Shown here: positions 1 to 7,785 of the stretch, one piece after another | How the letters are laid out: every line of letters begins with the position of its first letter | Numbering within the stretch: position 1 is the first letter of the stretch | Origin: Gemmatimonas sp. | GTDB taxonomy: Bacteria; Gemmatimonadota; Gemmatimonadetes; Gemmatimonadales; Gemmatimonadaceae | Assembly: GCF_027531815.1 (NCBI RefSeq) | Contig: NZ_JAPZSK010000017.1 | Location: 180,399-244,398 of the forward strand | Reading direction: 5' to 3' | DNA length: 64,000 bases | Notes under the pieces: model-generated | Seen by the model: the letters and a program-made list of their open reading frames with translations, nothing else | Database searches by the model: none | Told to the model about the DNA's origin: nothing | Translations under genes and position numbers: made by a program

Positions 1-1
1 T

Positions 2-1288
2 CCCAACACCTCGCAGCTCGAGGACAGCCCCAACGCGTCCACGGTCAACACCACTGTGGCCGGCGTTCTCGGGGGGGCTCGCGGTGGCGCCGGTACCTGG
101 GCCAGCACGCTCGGCATCTTCGGGCGCGAAATCATGAACCTCGACGGCGCTGAGCCGCGCAACGTGCTGGCGCTGCTCATCGGCCCGCTCGAGCCTGGCG
201 GCTTTGGCGTGGATGTGGGGTGGACGAACAGCTACCGCAACCTGCGCACCGCCTACACGATCCTCGACGTGATCGACAAGGTGCCCGACTACACGCCGGC
301 GCAGCGCAGCGCGGTAAAGGGGTTCGTGAAGACGTTCATCGCCAACGAATACCTGAACCAGCTGCGCGTGCGTGACACCTTCGGCATCGTCTTCGAGGTG
401 CCGAAGAACCCTACCGAGCAGGGGGCGTTCGTGACCCGCGAGGAAGGGTACACGCGCACGGCGGCGCTGTTCGACGAGGCGCGCACCGATCTTGCGGCCG
501 GTGGTACAGCGTTCCCGTTCACCCTCACCACGGGCTTCGCCGGCTTCAACACCCCGGCCACGTTCCTGCGCTTCAACCGCGCGCTCAAGGCGCGTCTCGA
601 GCTCTATCGTGGGCGCTGGAGCGATGTGCTCACGGCGCTCAACGAGTCGTTCCTCAGCACGGCGTCGGGCACGGCGGCGTCGCTCAATACCGGGGTGTAC
701 CATGTGTACAGCACGGCGTCGGGCGATGCGGTGAATCCGCTCTTCGATCCGGCGCCGCGCGCCATCGTGGCGGTGCCCGAGTTCCTCACCGAGGCGCGTA
801 ACCGTCCCGACGGGTCGCGCGACCTCCGGGCGTCGAGCAAGGCGGTGGTGGGCACGGTGCTGCTGGCCACGCAGGGGATCAGCTCCAACGTGCGGCCCAC
901 GGTGTACTCCACCAACGTCACGCCGCTCCCGATCATCCGCAACGAGGAGCTCATTCTCATGCGCGCCGAAGCCAACATCGGACTGGGCAACCGCAGTGCG
1001 GCCATTGCCGATCTCAACTTCGTGCGCACCAACTCCGGTGGGCTCGCGCCGCTGGCGACGGACTTCAGTGGGGATCTCATCACCGAGCTGCTGTACGATC
1101 GCCGCTACTCCCTGTTCTTCGAATACGGCCACCGGTGGGTGGACTCGCGCCGCTACAACCGCCTCGGCGAACTGCGCAAGCAGCTGCCGTCGCACCGGGT
1201 CTTCCCGCTCGTGCCCATTCCGGTGGACGAGTGCAATCAGCGCACTGCGGCGCTGCCGCGCGGCTGCGTGAACGTGCTGGGGAACTGA
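2..1288 (+). CDS. SusD/RagB-like outer-membrane nutrient-uptake lipoprotein, C-terminal part
   Basis: The reading frame is already open at the left edge, so the N-terminus (signal peptide, lipobox) lies outside the window; 428 codons are visible. The C-terminal region has the family's recognisable features: an RNEELILMRAEANIG helix where SusD proteins carry their R-x-x-E-x-x-L-x-x-A-E-A signature, followed by LLYDRRYSLFFEYGHRW, matching the usual ERRxELxFEGxRWxD element. SusD proteins sit on the outer surface of the outer membrane as lids over SusC/TonB-dependent transporters and bind glycans or peptides. A SusC partner would be expected just upstream, off the window. The substrate cannot be told from this fragment. 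Family call is firm. Confidence 0.85.
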   Translation, partial: PNTSQLEDSPNASTVNTTVAGVLGGARGGAGTWASTLGIFGREIMNLDGAEPRNVLALLIGPLEPGGFGVDVGWTNSYRNLRTAYTILDVIDKVPDYTPAQRSAVKGFVKTFIANEYLNQLRVRDTFGIVFEVPKNPTEQGAFVTREEGYTRTAALFDEARTDLAAGGTAFPFTLTTGFAGFNTPATFLRFNRALKARLELYRGRWSDVLTALNESFLSTASGTAASLNTGVYHVYSTASGDAVNPLFDPAPRAIVAVPEFLTEARNRPDGSRDLRASSKAVVGTVLLATQGISSNVRPTVYSTNVTPLPIIRNEELILMRAEANIGLGNRSAAIADLNFVRTNSGGLAPLATDFSGDLITELLYDRRYSLFFEYGHRWVDSRRYNRLGELRKQLPSHRVFPLVPIPVDECNQRTAALPRGCVNVLGN

Positions 1289-1366
1289 TCGGAGCCGTCC
1301 CCCGGCGGTCGTCGGGGGAACGGCACGGCGGTCGTGGTCTGAGGAACAGCACCACGGAAAACGCGG

Positions 1367-1423
1367 AATCCCACGGAGTGCGCACGGATGAGCCGATCGG
1401 CTCCGTGTGCACTCCGTGGGATT
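1367..1423. terminator. long near-perfect palindrome between convergent genes
   Basis: Arms 1367-1388 and 1402-1423 are inverted copies of an AATCCCACGGAGTGC-type sequence with one mismatch. The middle (about 1391-1402) is itself the palindrome AGCCGATCGGCT, with a 2-nt bulge. It lies between the end of the SusD-like gene and the end of the convergent LVIVD gene, so a bidirectional terminator is the simplest reading. No T-run follows on either strand, so a repeat element is also possible. Confidence 0.5.
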
Positions 1424-1471
1424 CGTCGTTCGCGGGTGGTTCCCGGTGGGGCTGGTCCGGTGAGGTGCCGC

Positions 1472-3241
1472 TTACTGCGCCAGTTTCTTCACCACGTCGC
1501 TGAGGGCGCGCACACGTGCCGCTTCGGCGTTGCCGGCCGCATCACGATCGAGCTGCGCGGCCAGGGTGGTCAGTGCAGTCAAACGTGCGCTCCCCTTGGC
1601 CTTCTCGGCGGCGCCGAGCTGTGCGACCACGCCATCGAGCCATGCCCTGGGCACGGCGCTGTTGCGTGCCAGCTGGTCGGTGTACGCGCGAGCCACCACG
1701 AAGGCGGCGGGCCACACCAGCTGGGGCTGCTCCTGCGGATTGAAGTACGCGAACCTCACCAGCTTGGCGGCGTCGAGTTCGTTCTGCGACAGGAACTCGC
1801 TGGGGGTGAGTTCGAGCACGTCGAGCCCGCGCGCAATCTCGGAGCCGTAGATGTAGCCGTTGTACCAGTAGGCCGACCAGTGGCCGGCGCTCGTGAGGCG
1901 CGTGGCGTCCACGGGGCCGCGATCGAAGTAGGCGATTTCGAACGCCTTGTCGGGATTGGTCCAGTCGAAGACGTTGATGCCGCCCTGGTACCACGACTGC
2001 ACCATGATCTCGCGTCCCGGCACCGGAATGAGCGACCCGTTGTGTGCGACGCAGTTCTCCTGGCTGGTTTGCGGGGCGGGCAACTTGAAGTAGCTGCGGA
2101 AGTCGAGCGAATCGCCCTTGCGCACGAAGATGGCGTCGGCGCCCCACTCCAGCTTGTCGGTGGCCCGGCAGCGCGGCGAGCTGCCGCCGCCCCACTCGTC
2201 GGAGAAGAGCACCTTGCTGCCGTCGTTGCTGAAGGTGGCCGAGTGCCACGCGGACATGTTGGTGTCGGCGGCCGCGTAGAGGCGCTTGGGGTTCTTGATG
2301 TCCTTGATGTCGAGCAGGATGCCGTAGCCGCTGCACGCGCCGCCGGCGAGACCGAGCGCCGGATACGTGGTGATGTCGTGGCACTGCGTGGGCCCGCGCC
2401 CCGCCACCGACGGGCGCATGGGTGCGCCTTCGGGGCGTTCGCGACGGTCACCCGGGGCATCCCCGTGGCGCTTGGCTTCCCCCAGCCCCTCGAAGATGCG
2501 CGGCGAGCTCACGATGGCCGCGGCCTGCGGGTTCTTCACCGGAACCTTGATGACTTCAATACGGAACAGCGCGGTATTGGGATCGGCATCAGGAGCACCG
2601 GCCGAGCACCCTTCGAGCTCCTGGTTGGAGCGGACACCCGCCGAGCCGGACACGTAGATGTAAACGTTCTCGGGATCGTTGGGGTCGGTAACGAGCGTAT
2701 TGGTGTGTGAGCCGCGGCAGGTTTGCACCACCTTGATCGACTTGGGCTTCTCGATGTTGCTGATGTCGAAGATGCGAATGCCGCGCGCGCGGTCCTTGCT
2801 CACCTCGGCTTCCACCCCCTCGAGTCCGCAGTCCACGCGGCCGGCCACCGCTTCGGCCGAGACGAAGAGCAGATTGCCGTAGACGGTCACGTCGCTCTGC
2901 GAGCCGGGGCACACCACGGCTGCACGCAGCTTGGGCTTGCGCGGGTCGGCGATGTCCCACACCTGCCAGCCGCTGTAGTTGCCCTGGAAGACGCGTGTGC
3001 CGCTGAACGCGAGGTCGGAGTTCTTGAGGCGCGCGTCGGGGGCGTTCTTGCTGAGGAACGCATCGGACGGCGGTGTGGCCGAGACGAGCTTCATGTTCCA
3101 CGTGGCCTCCCCGGCGTCGAACCAGCCGGCCTTGAGACCGACACGCGTGTCGGGAACGGGCTGGGCGTGCGCCACGGCGGCGGAGAGGCCAAGCAAGGCG
3201 AGAGCGCCACGGGCCGGGAGCGAGTGCGACAGGATGCGCAT
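1472..3241 (-). CDS. secreted LVIVD-repeat beta-propeller-like protein
   Basis: 589 residues. The start is placed at ATG 3241 because it gives a clean Sec signal peptide (MRILSHSLPARGALALLGLS, cleavage near AHAQ); the open frame upstream overlaps the DUF305 gene and has no signal. Repeated WDIADPRKPKL, IFDISNIEKPK and LLDIKDIKNPK segments are LVIVD repeats, which fold as propeller blades. Several Cys pairs suit an extracytoplasmic protein. The gene follows the DUF305 gene on the same strand by 28 bp, so the two are probably co-transcribed. LVIVD proteins have no agreed biochemical role; surface binding or scaffolding is the usual guess. Family is firm, function unknown. Confidence 0.8.
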   Translation of the reverse strand: MRILSHSLPARGALALLGLSAAVAHAQPVPDTRVGLKAGWFDAGEATWNMKLVSATPPSDAFLSKNAPDARLKNSDLAFSGTRVFQGNYSGWQVWDIADPRKPKLRAAVVCPGSQSDVTVYGNLLFVSAEAVAGRVDCGLEGVEAEVSKDRARGIRIFDISNIEKPKSIKVVQTCRGSHTNTLVTDPNDPENVYIYVSGSAGVRSNQELEGCSAGAPDADPNTALFRIEVIKVPVKNPQAAAIVSSPRIFEGLGEAKRHGDAPGDRRERPEGAPMRPSVAGRGPTQCHDITTYPALGLAGGACSGYGILLDIKDIKNPKRLYAAADTNMSAWHSATFSNDGSKVLFSDEWGGGSSPRCRATDKLEWGADAIFVRKGDSLDFRSYFKLPAPQTSQENCVAHNGSLIPVPGREIMVQSWYQGGINVFDWTNPDKAFEIAYFDRGPVDATRLTSAGHWSAYWYNGYIYGSEIARGLDVLELTPSEFLSQNELDAAKLVRFAYFNPQEQPQLVWPAAFVVARAYTDQLARNSAVPRAWLDGVVAQLGAAEKAKGSARLTALTTLAAQLDRDAAGNAEAARVRALSDVVKKLAQ

Positions 3242-3269
3242 GGGGACGGGTGGTGGAGGGGAGGGAGAT

Positions 3270-3971
3270 TCAGGGGCGGGAGCGCTTGCGCAACATGAGC
3301 TCCATGCGATCGATCTCGGTGCTCTGATCGGCCACGACGTCGGAGACGAACTTGAACACGTCATCATCGTGCGCGGCGTTCTTCGTGGCCATGAGCTCGT
3401 CCACCATGGCGATGGCCCCGCGATGGTGCTGGATCATGTACGTGAGAAAGTACCAGTCGAACGCGGGGCCCTTGGCACTGCGCAGGGTGTCGAGCTGCGC
3501 CGGGGAGAGCATGCCGGGCATCGCGGCGCTGCCGCCGCTGCCACCCATGCCGGCATGACCGGCATGCTGCATGTGCGCGGCGTGATCGTCGGTGGCGGTG
3601 GGCACGGTCTGCTTGCGCATGCGCAGCCAATCCTGCATGAACGCGATCTCGTCGTTCTGCGCAACGGCGATGCGACCGGCCAGCACCTTCACTTCACCAC
3701 TGGCGCCGTTCGGTTCGGCCATGGCGGACATGACCACGGCCTGTGCGTGATGGCCGATCATGCCCTGCATGAAGGCGACATCGGCGGCGGTGTAGGGAGC
3801 AATGCCGCCGTCGCGATCGACGAGCTGGGCGGGGGTGAGAGGGCGCGAAGCCTTGCCCGCGGGAGCGCAGGCGGTGGTGGCGCAGAGGCTCGCGGCGGCC
3901 AGCGCAGCGCTGGCGAGCAGACGCAGGGAGGAGGGAGACACGGGAACGCGGCGGTTCGGGGAAAACGGCAC
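3270..3971 (-). CDS. DUF305 lipoprotein
   Basis: 233 residues. The N-terminus holds a hydrophobic stretch ending in a lipobox-like ATTAC (residues about 31-35), so it is probably a lipoprotein. Two copies of the DUF305 signature are visible: MQGMIGHHAQAVVMSAMA near residue 68 and LTYMIQHHRGAIAMVDELM near residue 175, each an M-I-x-H-H motif. A His/Met-rich linker (DDHAAHMQHAGHAGMGG) lies between them. DUF305 proteins belong to the ferritin-like helical bundles and are often linked to metal handling; copper binding through the H/M clusters is an inference. First gene of a likely two-gene unit with the LVIVD protein. Confidence 0.8.
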   Translation of the reverse strand: MPFSPNRRVPVSPSSLRLLASAALAAASLCATTACAPAGKASRPLTPAQLVDRDGGIAPYTAADVAFMQGMIGHHAQAVVMSAMAEPNGASGEVKVLAGRIAVAQNDEIAFMQDWLRMRKQTVPTATDDHAAHMQHAGHAGMGGSGGSAAMPGMLSPAQLDTLRSAKGPAFDWYFLTYMIQHHRGAIAMVDELMATKNAAHDDDVFKFVSDVVADQSTEIDRMELMLRKRSRP

Positions 3972-4029
3972 GGTGCCCCGAGAACATGCGTTCCGCGCGC
4001 GGGAAGCGCCAATGCGCGCGGCACGCTGC

Positions 4030-4605
4030 TCAGTCGCGCTTGCTTACCACCACGAACCGGGTCCAGTTGGCCGAGACATCTTCGATGTGCCGGGCGATGA
4101 TCTCGAGGCCGTAGCGTTCGGCGGCCATCGCGCTGGCAACGGCCCCGCGCGTGCGTTCGCCGGCGGCGGCCACGTCGCGCGCGGCTCCGGCAGTGTCGGC
4201 GTGCGGTGTGGAGACCAGCCAGCTGTGGCGCGCAAAGAAGATGCGGCACTGTGCGAGCGCCACAGGATGACTGTGCACATCACGCAGCTCGGCCAGTGTG
4301 GCACCGCGTGGCGCCAGCAGGCAGAGGTGCACCGGGACGCGCGTTTCGGCGCGCACCTCCACCGCATCACCCACTGCCTCGAGGGCATCGAGCGCAATCT
4401 TCACGCGCCCCACGATCGCATTCTCCACCGGCACGATGGCGTAATGCGCATCACCCGCCAGCACGCGCGCCAGCGCGTCGGGGAACGTGGCCGAGGGGAC
4501 GGGCTCCGCGCCGTCAGGCCACTGCTGGCGAATGGCCATTTCGGAGAAGGCGCCAATCTCGCCCTGGAAGGCGACACGGGGAATGGGAGTGGTGGGGGTG
4601 GTCAC
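4030..4605 (-). CDS. pheA: prephenate dehydratase domain protein lacking the ACT domain
   Basis: 191 residues from GTG 4605, chosen because the protein homology (RVAFQGEIGAFSEMA) begins nine codons later and the frame upstream runs through a low-complexity GCAGGGA repeat. The PDT domain fills the protein and includes the typical VPVENAIVGRV and NWTRFVVV (TRF) elements. The enzyme converts prephenate to phenylpyruvate in phenylalanine synthesis. The usual C-terminal ACT domain that gives Phe feedback inhibition is absent: the gene stops right after the TRF region. It is divergent from the DAHP synthase gene, which carries a Phe/Tyr-rich leader, so control may sit at that step instead (inference). 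Confidence 0.85.
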   Translation of the reverse strand: MTTPTTPIPRVAFQGEIGAFSEMAIRQQWPDGAEPVPSATFPDALARVLAGDAHYAIVPVENAIVGRVKIALDALEAVGDAVEVRAETRVPVHLCLLAPRGATLAELRDVHSHPVALAQCRIFFARHSWLVSTPHADTAGAARDVAAAGERTRGAVASAMAAERYGLEIIARHIEDVSANWTRFVVVSKRD

Positions 4606-4617
4606 GGGGGTGGCGGG

Positions 4618-4672
4618 GGGCAGGGGGCGGGAGGCAGGAGGCAGGGAGCAGGGAGCAGGACGCAGGACGCTG
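4618..4672. repeat. GGCAGGGAGCAGG-type short tandem repeat
   Basis: Degenerate tandem heptamers of the form GGGAGCA/GGAGGCA fill the space just upstream of the pheA start. The same repeat family recurs at about 13196-13290, again next to the 5' end of a minus-strand gene. No coding sense is likely. Confidence 0.6.
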
Positions 4673-4692
4673 CGGGTGAAGCCGGATACATA

Positions 4693-4721
4693 TTGACAGC
4701 GATATGCGCGAGCCGTAGTGT
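4693..4721 (+). promoter_or_regulatory. candidate sigma70-type promoter for the aroF leader
   Basis: TTGACA at 4693-4698, a 17-nt spacer and a weak -10 TAGTGT at 4716-4721. The predicted start would fall near 4728, at or next to the leader ATG at 4729, so the leader mRNA may be leaderless. This agrees with the lack of a Shine-Dalgarno sequence. The -35 is perfect; the -10 matches only three consensus positions. Confidence 0.45.
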
Positions 4722-4728
4722 CTCTGGC

Positions 4729-4809
4729 ATGATGCGTCACTTCTATGCCAGCCGATTTTATTACGTGCCGACCCGCATGGGCCTCGGCATGTTTGGCGTG
4801 CGCAGCTAA
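4729..4809 (+). CDS. Phe/Tyr-rich leader peptide of the DAHP synthase gene
   Basis: A 26-codon ORF, MMRHFYASRFYY followed by VPTRMGLGMFGVRS. It contains F5-Y6 and F10-Y11-Y12 plus F22, an extreme density of the two amino acids whose pathway the next gene opens. It stops at 4809, 17 nt before a strong hairpin, and the DAHP synthase begins 120 bp downstream. This is the classic arrangement of a ribosome-mediated attenuator (compare pheL and trpL): ribosome stalling at Phe/Tyr codons would favour readthrough. No Shine-Dalgarno is seen; two ATG codons in tandem (4729, 4732) could serve. Function is inferred from position and composition. Confidence 0.75.
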   Translation: MMRHFYASRFYYVPTRMGLGMFGVRS

Positions 4810-4826
4810 GTCCTGACGCTCCCGAC

Positions 4827-4864
4827 CGACCGAGAGGCCCGTGCAACCGCACGGGCCTCGGTCG
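4827..4864 (+). terminator. attenuator hairpin between leader peptide and aroF
   Basis: Left arm 4827-4844 and right arm 4849-4864 pair over about 16 bp of GC-rich stem (GGCCCGTGC against GCACGGGCC, continued by CGACCGA against TCGGTCG) with an AACC loop and a 2-nt bulge. TTTCGG follows, a short T-run. Its place between the leader stop codon and the aroF Shine-Dalgarno fits a transcription attenuator. Confidence 0.7.
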
Positions 4865-4929
4865 TTTCGGGGCTTCGCGCGGTGAAGCGGGCTCCTCGGT
4901 GACCACTGTCACCACACCCTGAGGACCGC

Positions 4930-5997
4930 ATGATCATCGTCACCACCGCCGGCATCACCGCTGACCAGTTGGACCGCCTCATCGAACACGTGGAGGCGGC
5001 CGGGCTGCGCACGCACGTGTCGCGCGGTGAACAGCGCACCATTGTGGGGTGCATTGGCGAAGAGGGCAAACTCGGCGAACTCGGACTCACGCAGCTCGAG
5101 GGGGTGGAGCGCGTCATTCCCGTACTCAAGCCCTACAAGCTGGCGTCGCGGGAGTTTTCGCTGGGGGATACGGCCATCCGCCTGGGCGACCCGGCCGGCA
5201 CGATCATCGGCGGGCGCGAGGTGGTGGTGATGGCGGGCCCGTGCAGTGTGGAAGGGCGCGACATGATGTTCGACACGGCGCGCGCGGTGCAGGAGAGTGG
5301 TGCGCGCCTGCTGCGTGGCGGCGCCTTCAAGCCGCGATCGAGCCCCTACGCCTTCCAGGGGATGGGCGAAGAGGGGCTGCGCATCATGGCCGAGGTGCGC
5401 GCGGAGACGGGGATGCCCATCGTGACCGAGGTGATGGACCCGCGGCAGGTGGAGCTGGTGGCGAGTTACGCCGACGTGCTGCAGATCGGCGCGCGCAACA
5501 TGCAGAACTTTTCGCTGCTCTCGGAGGTGGGCAAAGTGCAGCGGCCGGTGCTGCTCAAGCGCGGGCTGAGCGGCACCATCACCGAGCTGCTCATGGCGGC
5601 CGAGTACATCATGGCGCAGGGAAACGGCGACGTGATGCTGTGCGAGCGTGGTATTCGCACGTACGAAACGGCCATGCGCAACACCATGGATGTGGCGGCC
5701 ATTCCCGTGCTCAAGCGCGAGACGCATCTGCCGGTGATCGTGGACCCCAGCCATGCCGGTGGGCGCGCACATCTGGTGACGCCGCTGGCGCTGGCGGCGG
5801 TGGCCGCAGGGGCGGACGGGCTGATCGTGGAGGTGCATCCCGACCCCGCGTGTGCGAAGAGCGATGGCGAGCAGAGCCTCACGCCGGCCGCGTTTGCGCA
5901 GATGATGACGCAGGTGCAGGCGGTGGCGCGGGCGGTGGGGCGGGATTGTGCCGTGACGGCGGCAGCCGGCGGTTGGCGCGATGAGGTGACCGCATGA
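4930..5997 (+). CDS. aroF: 3-deoxy-7-phosphoheptulonate (DAHP) synthase, type I-beta with N-terminal ferredoxin-like domain
   Basis: 355 residues; a GAGGA Shine-Dalgarno at 4921-4925 fixes the ATG at 4930. DAHP synthase condenses phosphoenolpyruvate and erythrose-4-phosphate in the first step of the shikimate pathway. Residues 1-70 ([20 protein letters not shown] onward) form the ferredoxin-like regulatory domain known from the Thermotoga-type enzyme. The barrel follows, with [40 protein letters not shown] and VDPSHAGG (metal and substrate ligands). The leader peptide and hairpin upstream point to attenuation by Phe/Tyr-tRNA charging, in addition to any allostery of the N-terminal domain. Confidence 0.95.
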   Translation: MIIVTTAGITADQLDRLIEHVEAAGLRTHVSRGEQRTIVGCIGEEGKLGELGLTQLEGVERVIPVLKPYKLASREFSLGDTAIRLGDPAGTIIGGREVVVMAGPCSVEGRDMMFDTARAVQESGARLLRGGAFKPRSSPYAFQGMGEEGLRIMAEVRAETGMPIVTEVMDPRQVELVASYADVLQIGARNMQNFSLLSEVGKVQRPVLLKRGLSGTITELLMAAEYIMAQGNGDVMLCERGIRTYETAMRNTMDVAAIPVLKRETHLPVIVDPSHAGGRAHLVTPLALAAVAAGADGLIVEVHPDPACAKSDGEQSLTPAAFAQMMTQVQAVARAVGRDCAVTAAAGGWRDEVTA

Positions 5998-6007
5998 GCC
6001 CCGCCGA

Positions 6008-6720
6008 TCAGGCGCAGCTCACGGCGCAGCGCGCGGGGCAGCCGGTGCCGGCCCTCGCGCGTGAGGCGGGGTTGCCGGCGGGGCAACCAAGGGCGGTTCG
6101 CTGCCGCCCCTCCAGCCGCGACACCCGCGCCTTGAGTGCCTGCACGGTGCTGGTGAGCTGCGCCAGTTGGTCGGGGGATGGGGCGGTCGATGCAGGCGCG
6201 GGCTGTGCCGCTGCCGCCGGGGGATGCGCTTCCGCCACGCGGGCAGATCGGGGCGCTCCACGGCGAGCGAGGGAATGGACTCGGTGAGCTGACGAACGAG
6301 AATGCGCTGCGTGCTGTCACCCGCCATGGCCGTGCGTCCGGTAAGCGCATACCACGCCACGAGTCCCAGCGAGTAGAGATCGGCGCGCCCGTCGACATGG
6401 TCGCCGGTGGCCTGCTCGGGGCTCATGTACTCGGGGGTGCCCACGACCTCGCCCACGCGCGTGAGGCCGGCGTGTTCGCTCACGGGGGTGATTGCACGGG
6501 CAATGCCGAAATCCATGACGAGCACACGTCCCGTGGCGCGCTCGATCATGATGTTGTCGGGCTTGATGTCGCGGTGTACCACCCCGCGGCCGTGCGCATA
6601 CGCCAGCGAGTAGGCGACGTCCTGCACGAGGCGTACGGCGTCTCGCTGTGACAACGGTCCCTCGCGGGTCACGCGCAACGCGATACCGGCTCCGGAGGGC
6701 GCCGGCCACCACGGCGAGGT
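6008..6720 (-). pseudogene. decayed serine/threonine protein kinase gene
   Basis: One frame (6019-6678) keeps the catalytic half of a Hanks-type kinase: HRDIKPDN, MDFGIAR and GTPEYMSPEQATGDHVDGRADL. The P-loop and catalytic lysine are missing. Just upstream, in another frame, GALRSRYRV resembles the usual kinase entry peptide and runs straight into the region before HRD, as if about 100 codons were deleted. After ERPDLPAW the kinase frame turns into nonsense, while a third frame (6008-6238) gives a coiled-coil-like STVQALKARVSRLEG tail. At least two deletions or frameshifts are needed, so the gene is very probably dead. An intact kinase of the same type lies at 33446-36121. Confidence 0.75.
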
Positions 6721-6726
6721 CGCCGC

Positions 6727-7785
6727 TCACCCGATGGGCTTGCGGCCGGGCGCCGGCACAACGGCGCGCCCGATGGTGCCGCGATCGCTGCCAAACCAGA
6801 TGCTGCGCGTGCTCTTGTCGAACACCATGTGACGCACCGTATTGGGCACGGCGGGGCCGAGGTCGACCTGCGCGATGAAGCTGTTGCTGCGCGGGTCGAA
6901 GCCCACCAGGCGATTGGGCTGCCGCCCCGTCTCCACCAGCCAGAGGCGATCGGCGTCGTCGACGGTCATGGCGTAGGGCATGCTGGTGCCGCCACCGGGG
7001 AGTGCCCACTCCTTCACCACGCCGCTCACCGGGTCGAGACGCCCCACCATGCCGCGCGAGTAGTCGCCGTACCACACCGCGCCGTCGGTGGTGAGCGCAA
7101 TGCGGCGGCCGCGCGCGCGCTCGTCGGGAAGCACGTACTCGCGCACGCGCATACTCTGCGGGTCGATGGTGCCCAGCTTGTTGGTGCCGAAGAGATTGAA
7201 CCACGGCCGACCGCCCTTGTCCATGACGATGCCGTAGGGGCGCGCGCGCGGAGTGGCGATGCTGGCCAGCTTCACTTCACCGGTCTTGCGGTTGAGGAAC
7301 CCCACCATGTTGCTGTTCTGCAGCGTGAACCACAGATCGCCGACGGTAGTGAAGGTGATGGTGTGCGGGTCCTTCGCGTTGGGGTCGGGCATGGGGTAGC
7401 GGGTGATCTTCCCCGTCTTGCCGTCGATGCGCCCGATCATGCCATTGCGGTTGCCGGCGTACCACGCGTCACCCTGCGCGTCCACGTTCACGGTGTGCGG
7501 GTGGGTGCCGGGATCGATCTCGAAGCGCTCGAACTTTTTCGTCTTGGGGTCGAAGCGCGCCACGTAGTTGCCCTCCTGCCCCACGAACCAGATGCGCCCC
7601 TGCGGATCGACGCTGGGATCACGCGGGCGGCCAGCGGCGCCCCACGGCACGTCCCATTCGGTGAGTTGCACGGTATCGGCGGCGGCACGCGCCTGCGCCG
7701 ACACCCGCGCGGGCATCGGCAGCTGGGCCAGCGCGACGGCGGCGAACACCAGGGCGGCACGGGGAGCACGGGACAACGGCATCAT
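6727..7785 (-). CDS. secreted Vgb-like (streptogramin-lyase-fold) beta-propeller protein
   Basis: 352 residues with a Sec signal peptide (cleavage near VSAQA, residue 30). Repeating blades of the form GRIWFVGQEGNYVARFDP, AWYAGNRNGMIGRIDGKTG and AVWYGDYSRGMVGRLDP are typical of the Vgb/virginiamycin B lyase seven-bladed propeller. Such proteins in environmental bacteria are mostly not antibiotic lyases, so substrate and reaction are left open. ATG 7785 overlaps the TGA of the histidine kinase gene by 4 bp, so it is translated with the two-component system and is probably part of the same signalling or response unit. Confidence 0.75.
   Translation of the reverse strand: MMPLSRAPRAALVFAAVALAQLPMPARVSAQARAAADTVQLTEWDVPWGAAGRPRDPSVDPQGRIWFVGQEGNYVARFDPKTKKFERFEIDPGTHPHTVNVDAQGDAWYAGNRNGMIGRIDGKTGKITRYPMPDPNAKDPHTITFTTVGDLWFTLQNSNMVGFLNRKTGEVKLASIATPRARPYGIVMDKGGRPWFNLFGTNKLGTIDPQSMRVREYVLPDERARGRRIALTTDGAVWYGDYSRGMVGRLDPVSGVVKEWALPGGGTSMPYAMTVDDADRLWLVETGRQPNRLVGFDPRSNSFIAQVDLGPAVPNTVRHMVFDKSTRSIWFGSDRGTIGRAVVPAPGRKPIG

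Noticed and set aside
1388..2710. 440-codon plus-strand open frame opposite the LVIVD gene
   Set aside because: No domain, no signal, overlaps convincing LVIVD repeats on the other strand.
5994..6287. ORF starting in an ATGA overlap with the aroF stop
   Set aside because: Tempting coupling, but the translation is low-complexity Ala/Arg/Cys and runs antisense to the kinase remnant.
6727..7785. Calling the Vgb-like protein a streptogramin resistance lyase
   Set aside because: The fold is shared by many non-lyase propellers in environmental bacteria and the gene is coupled to a two-component system.
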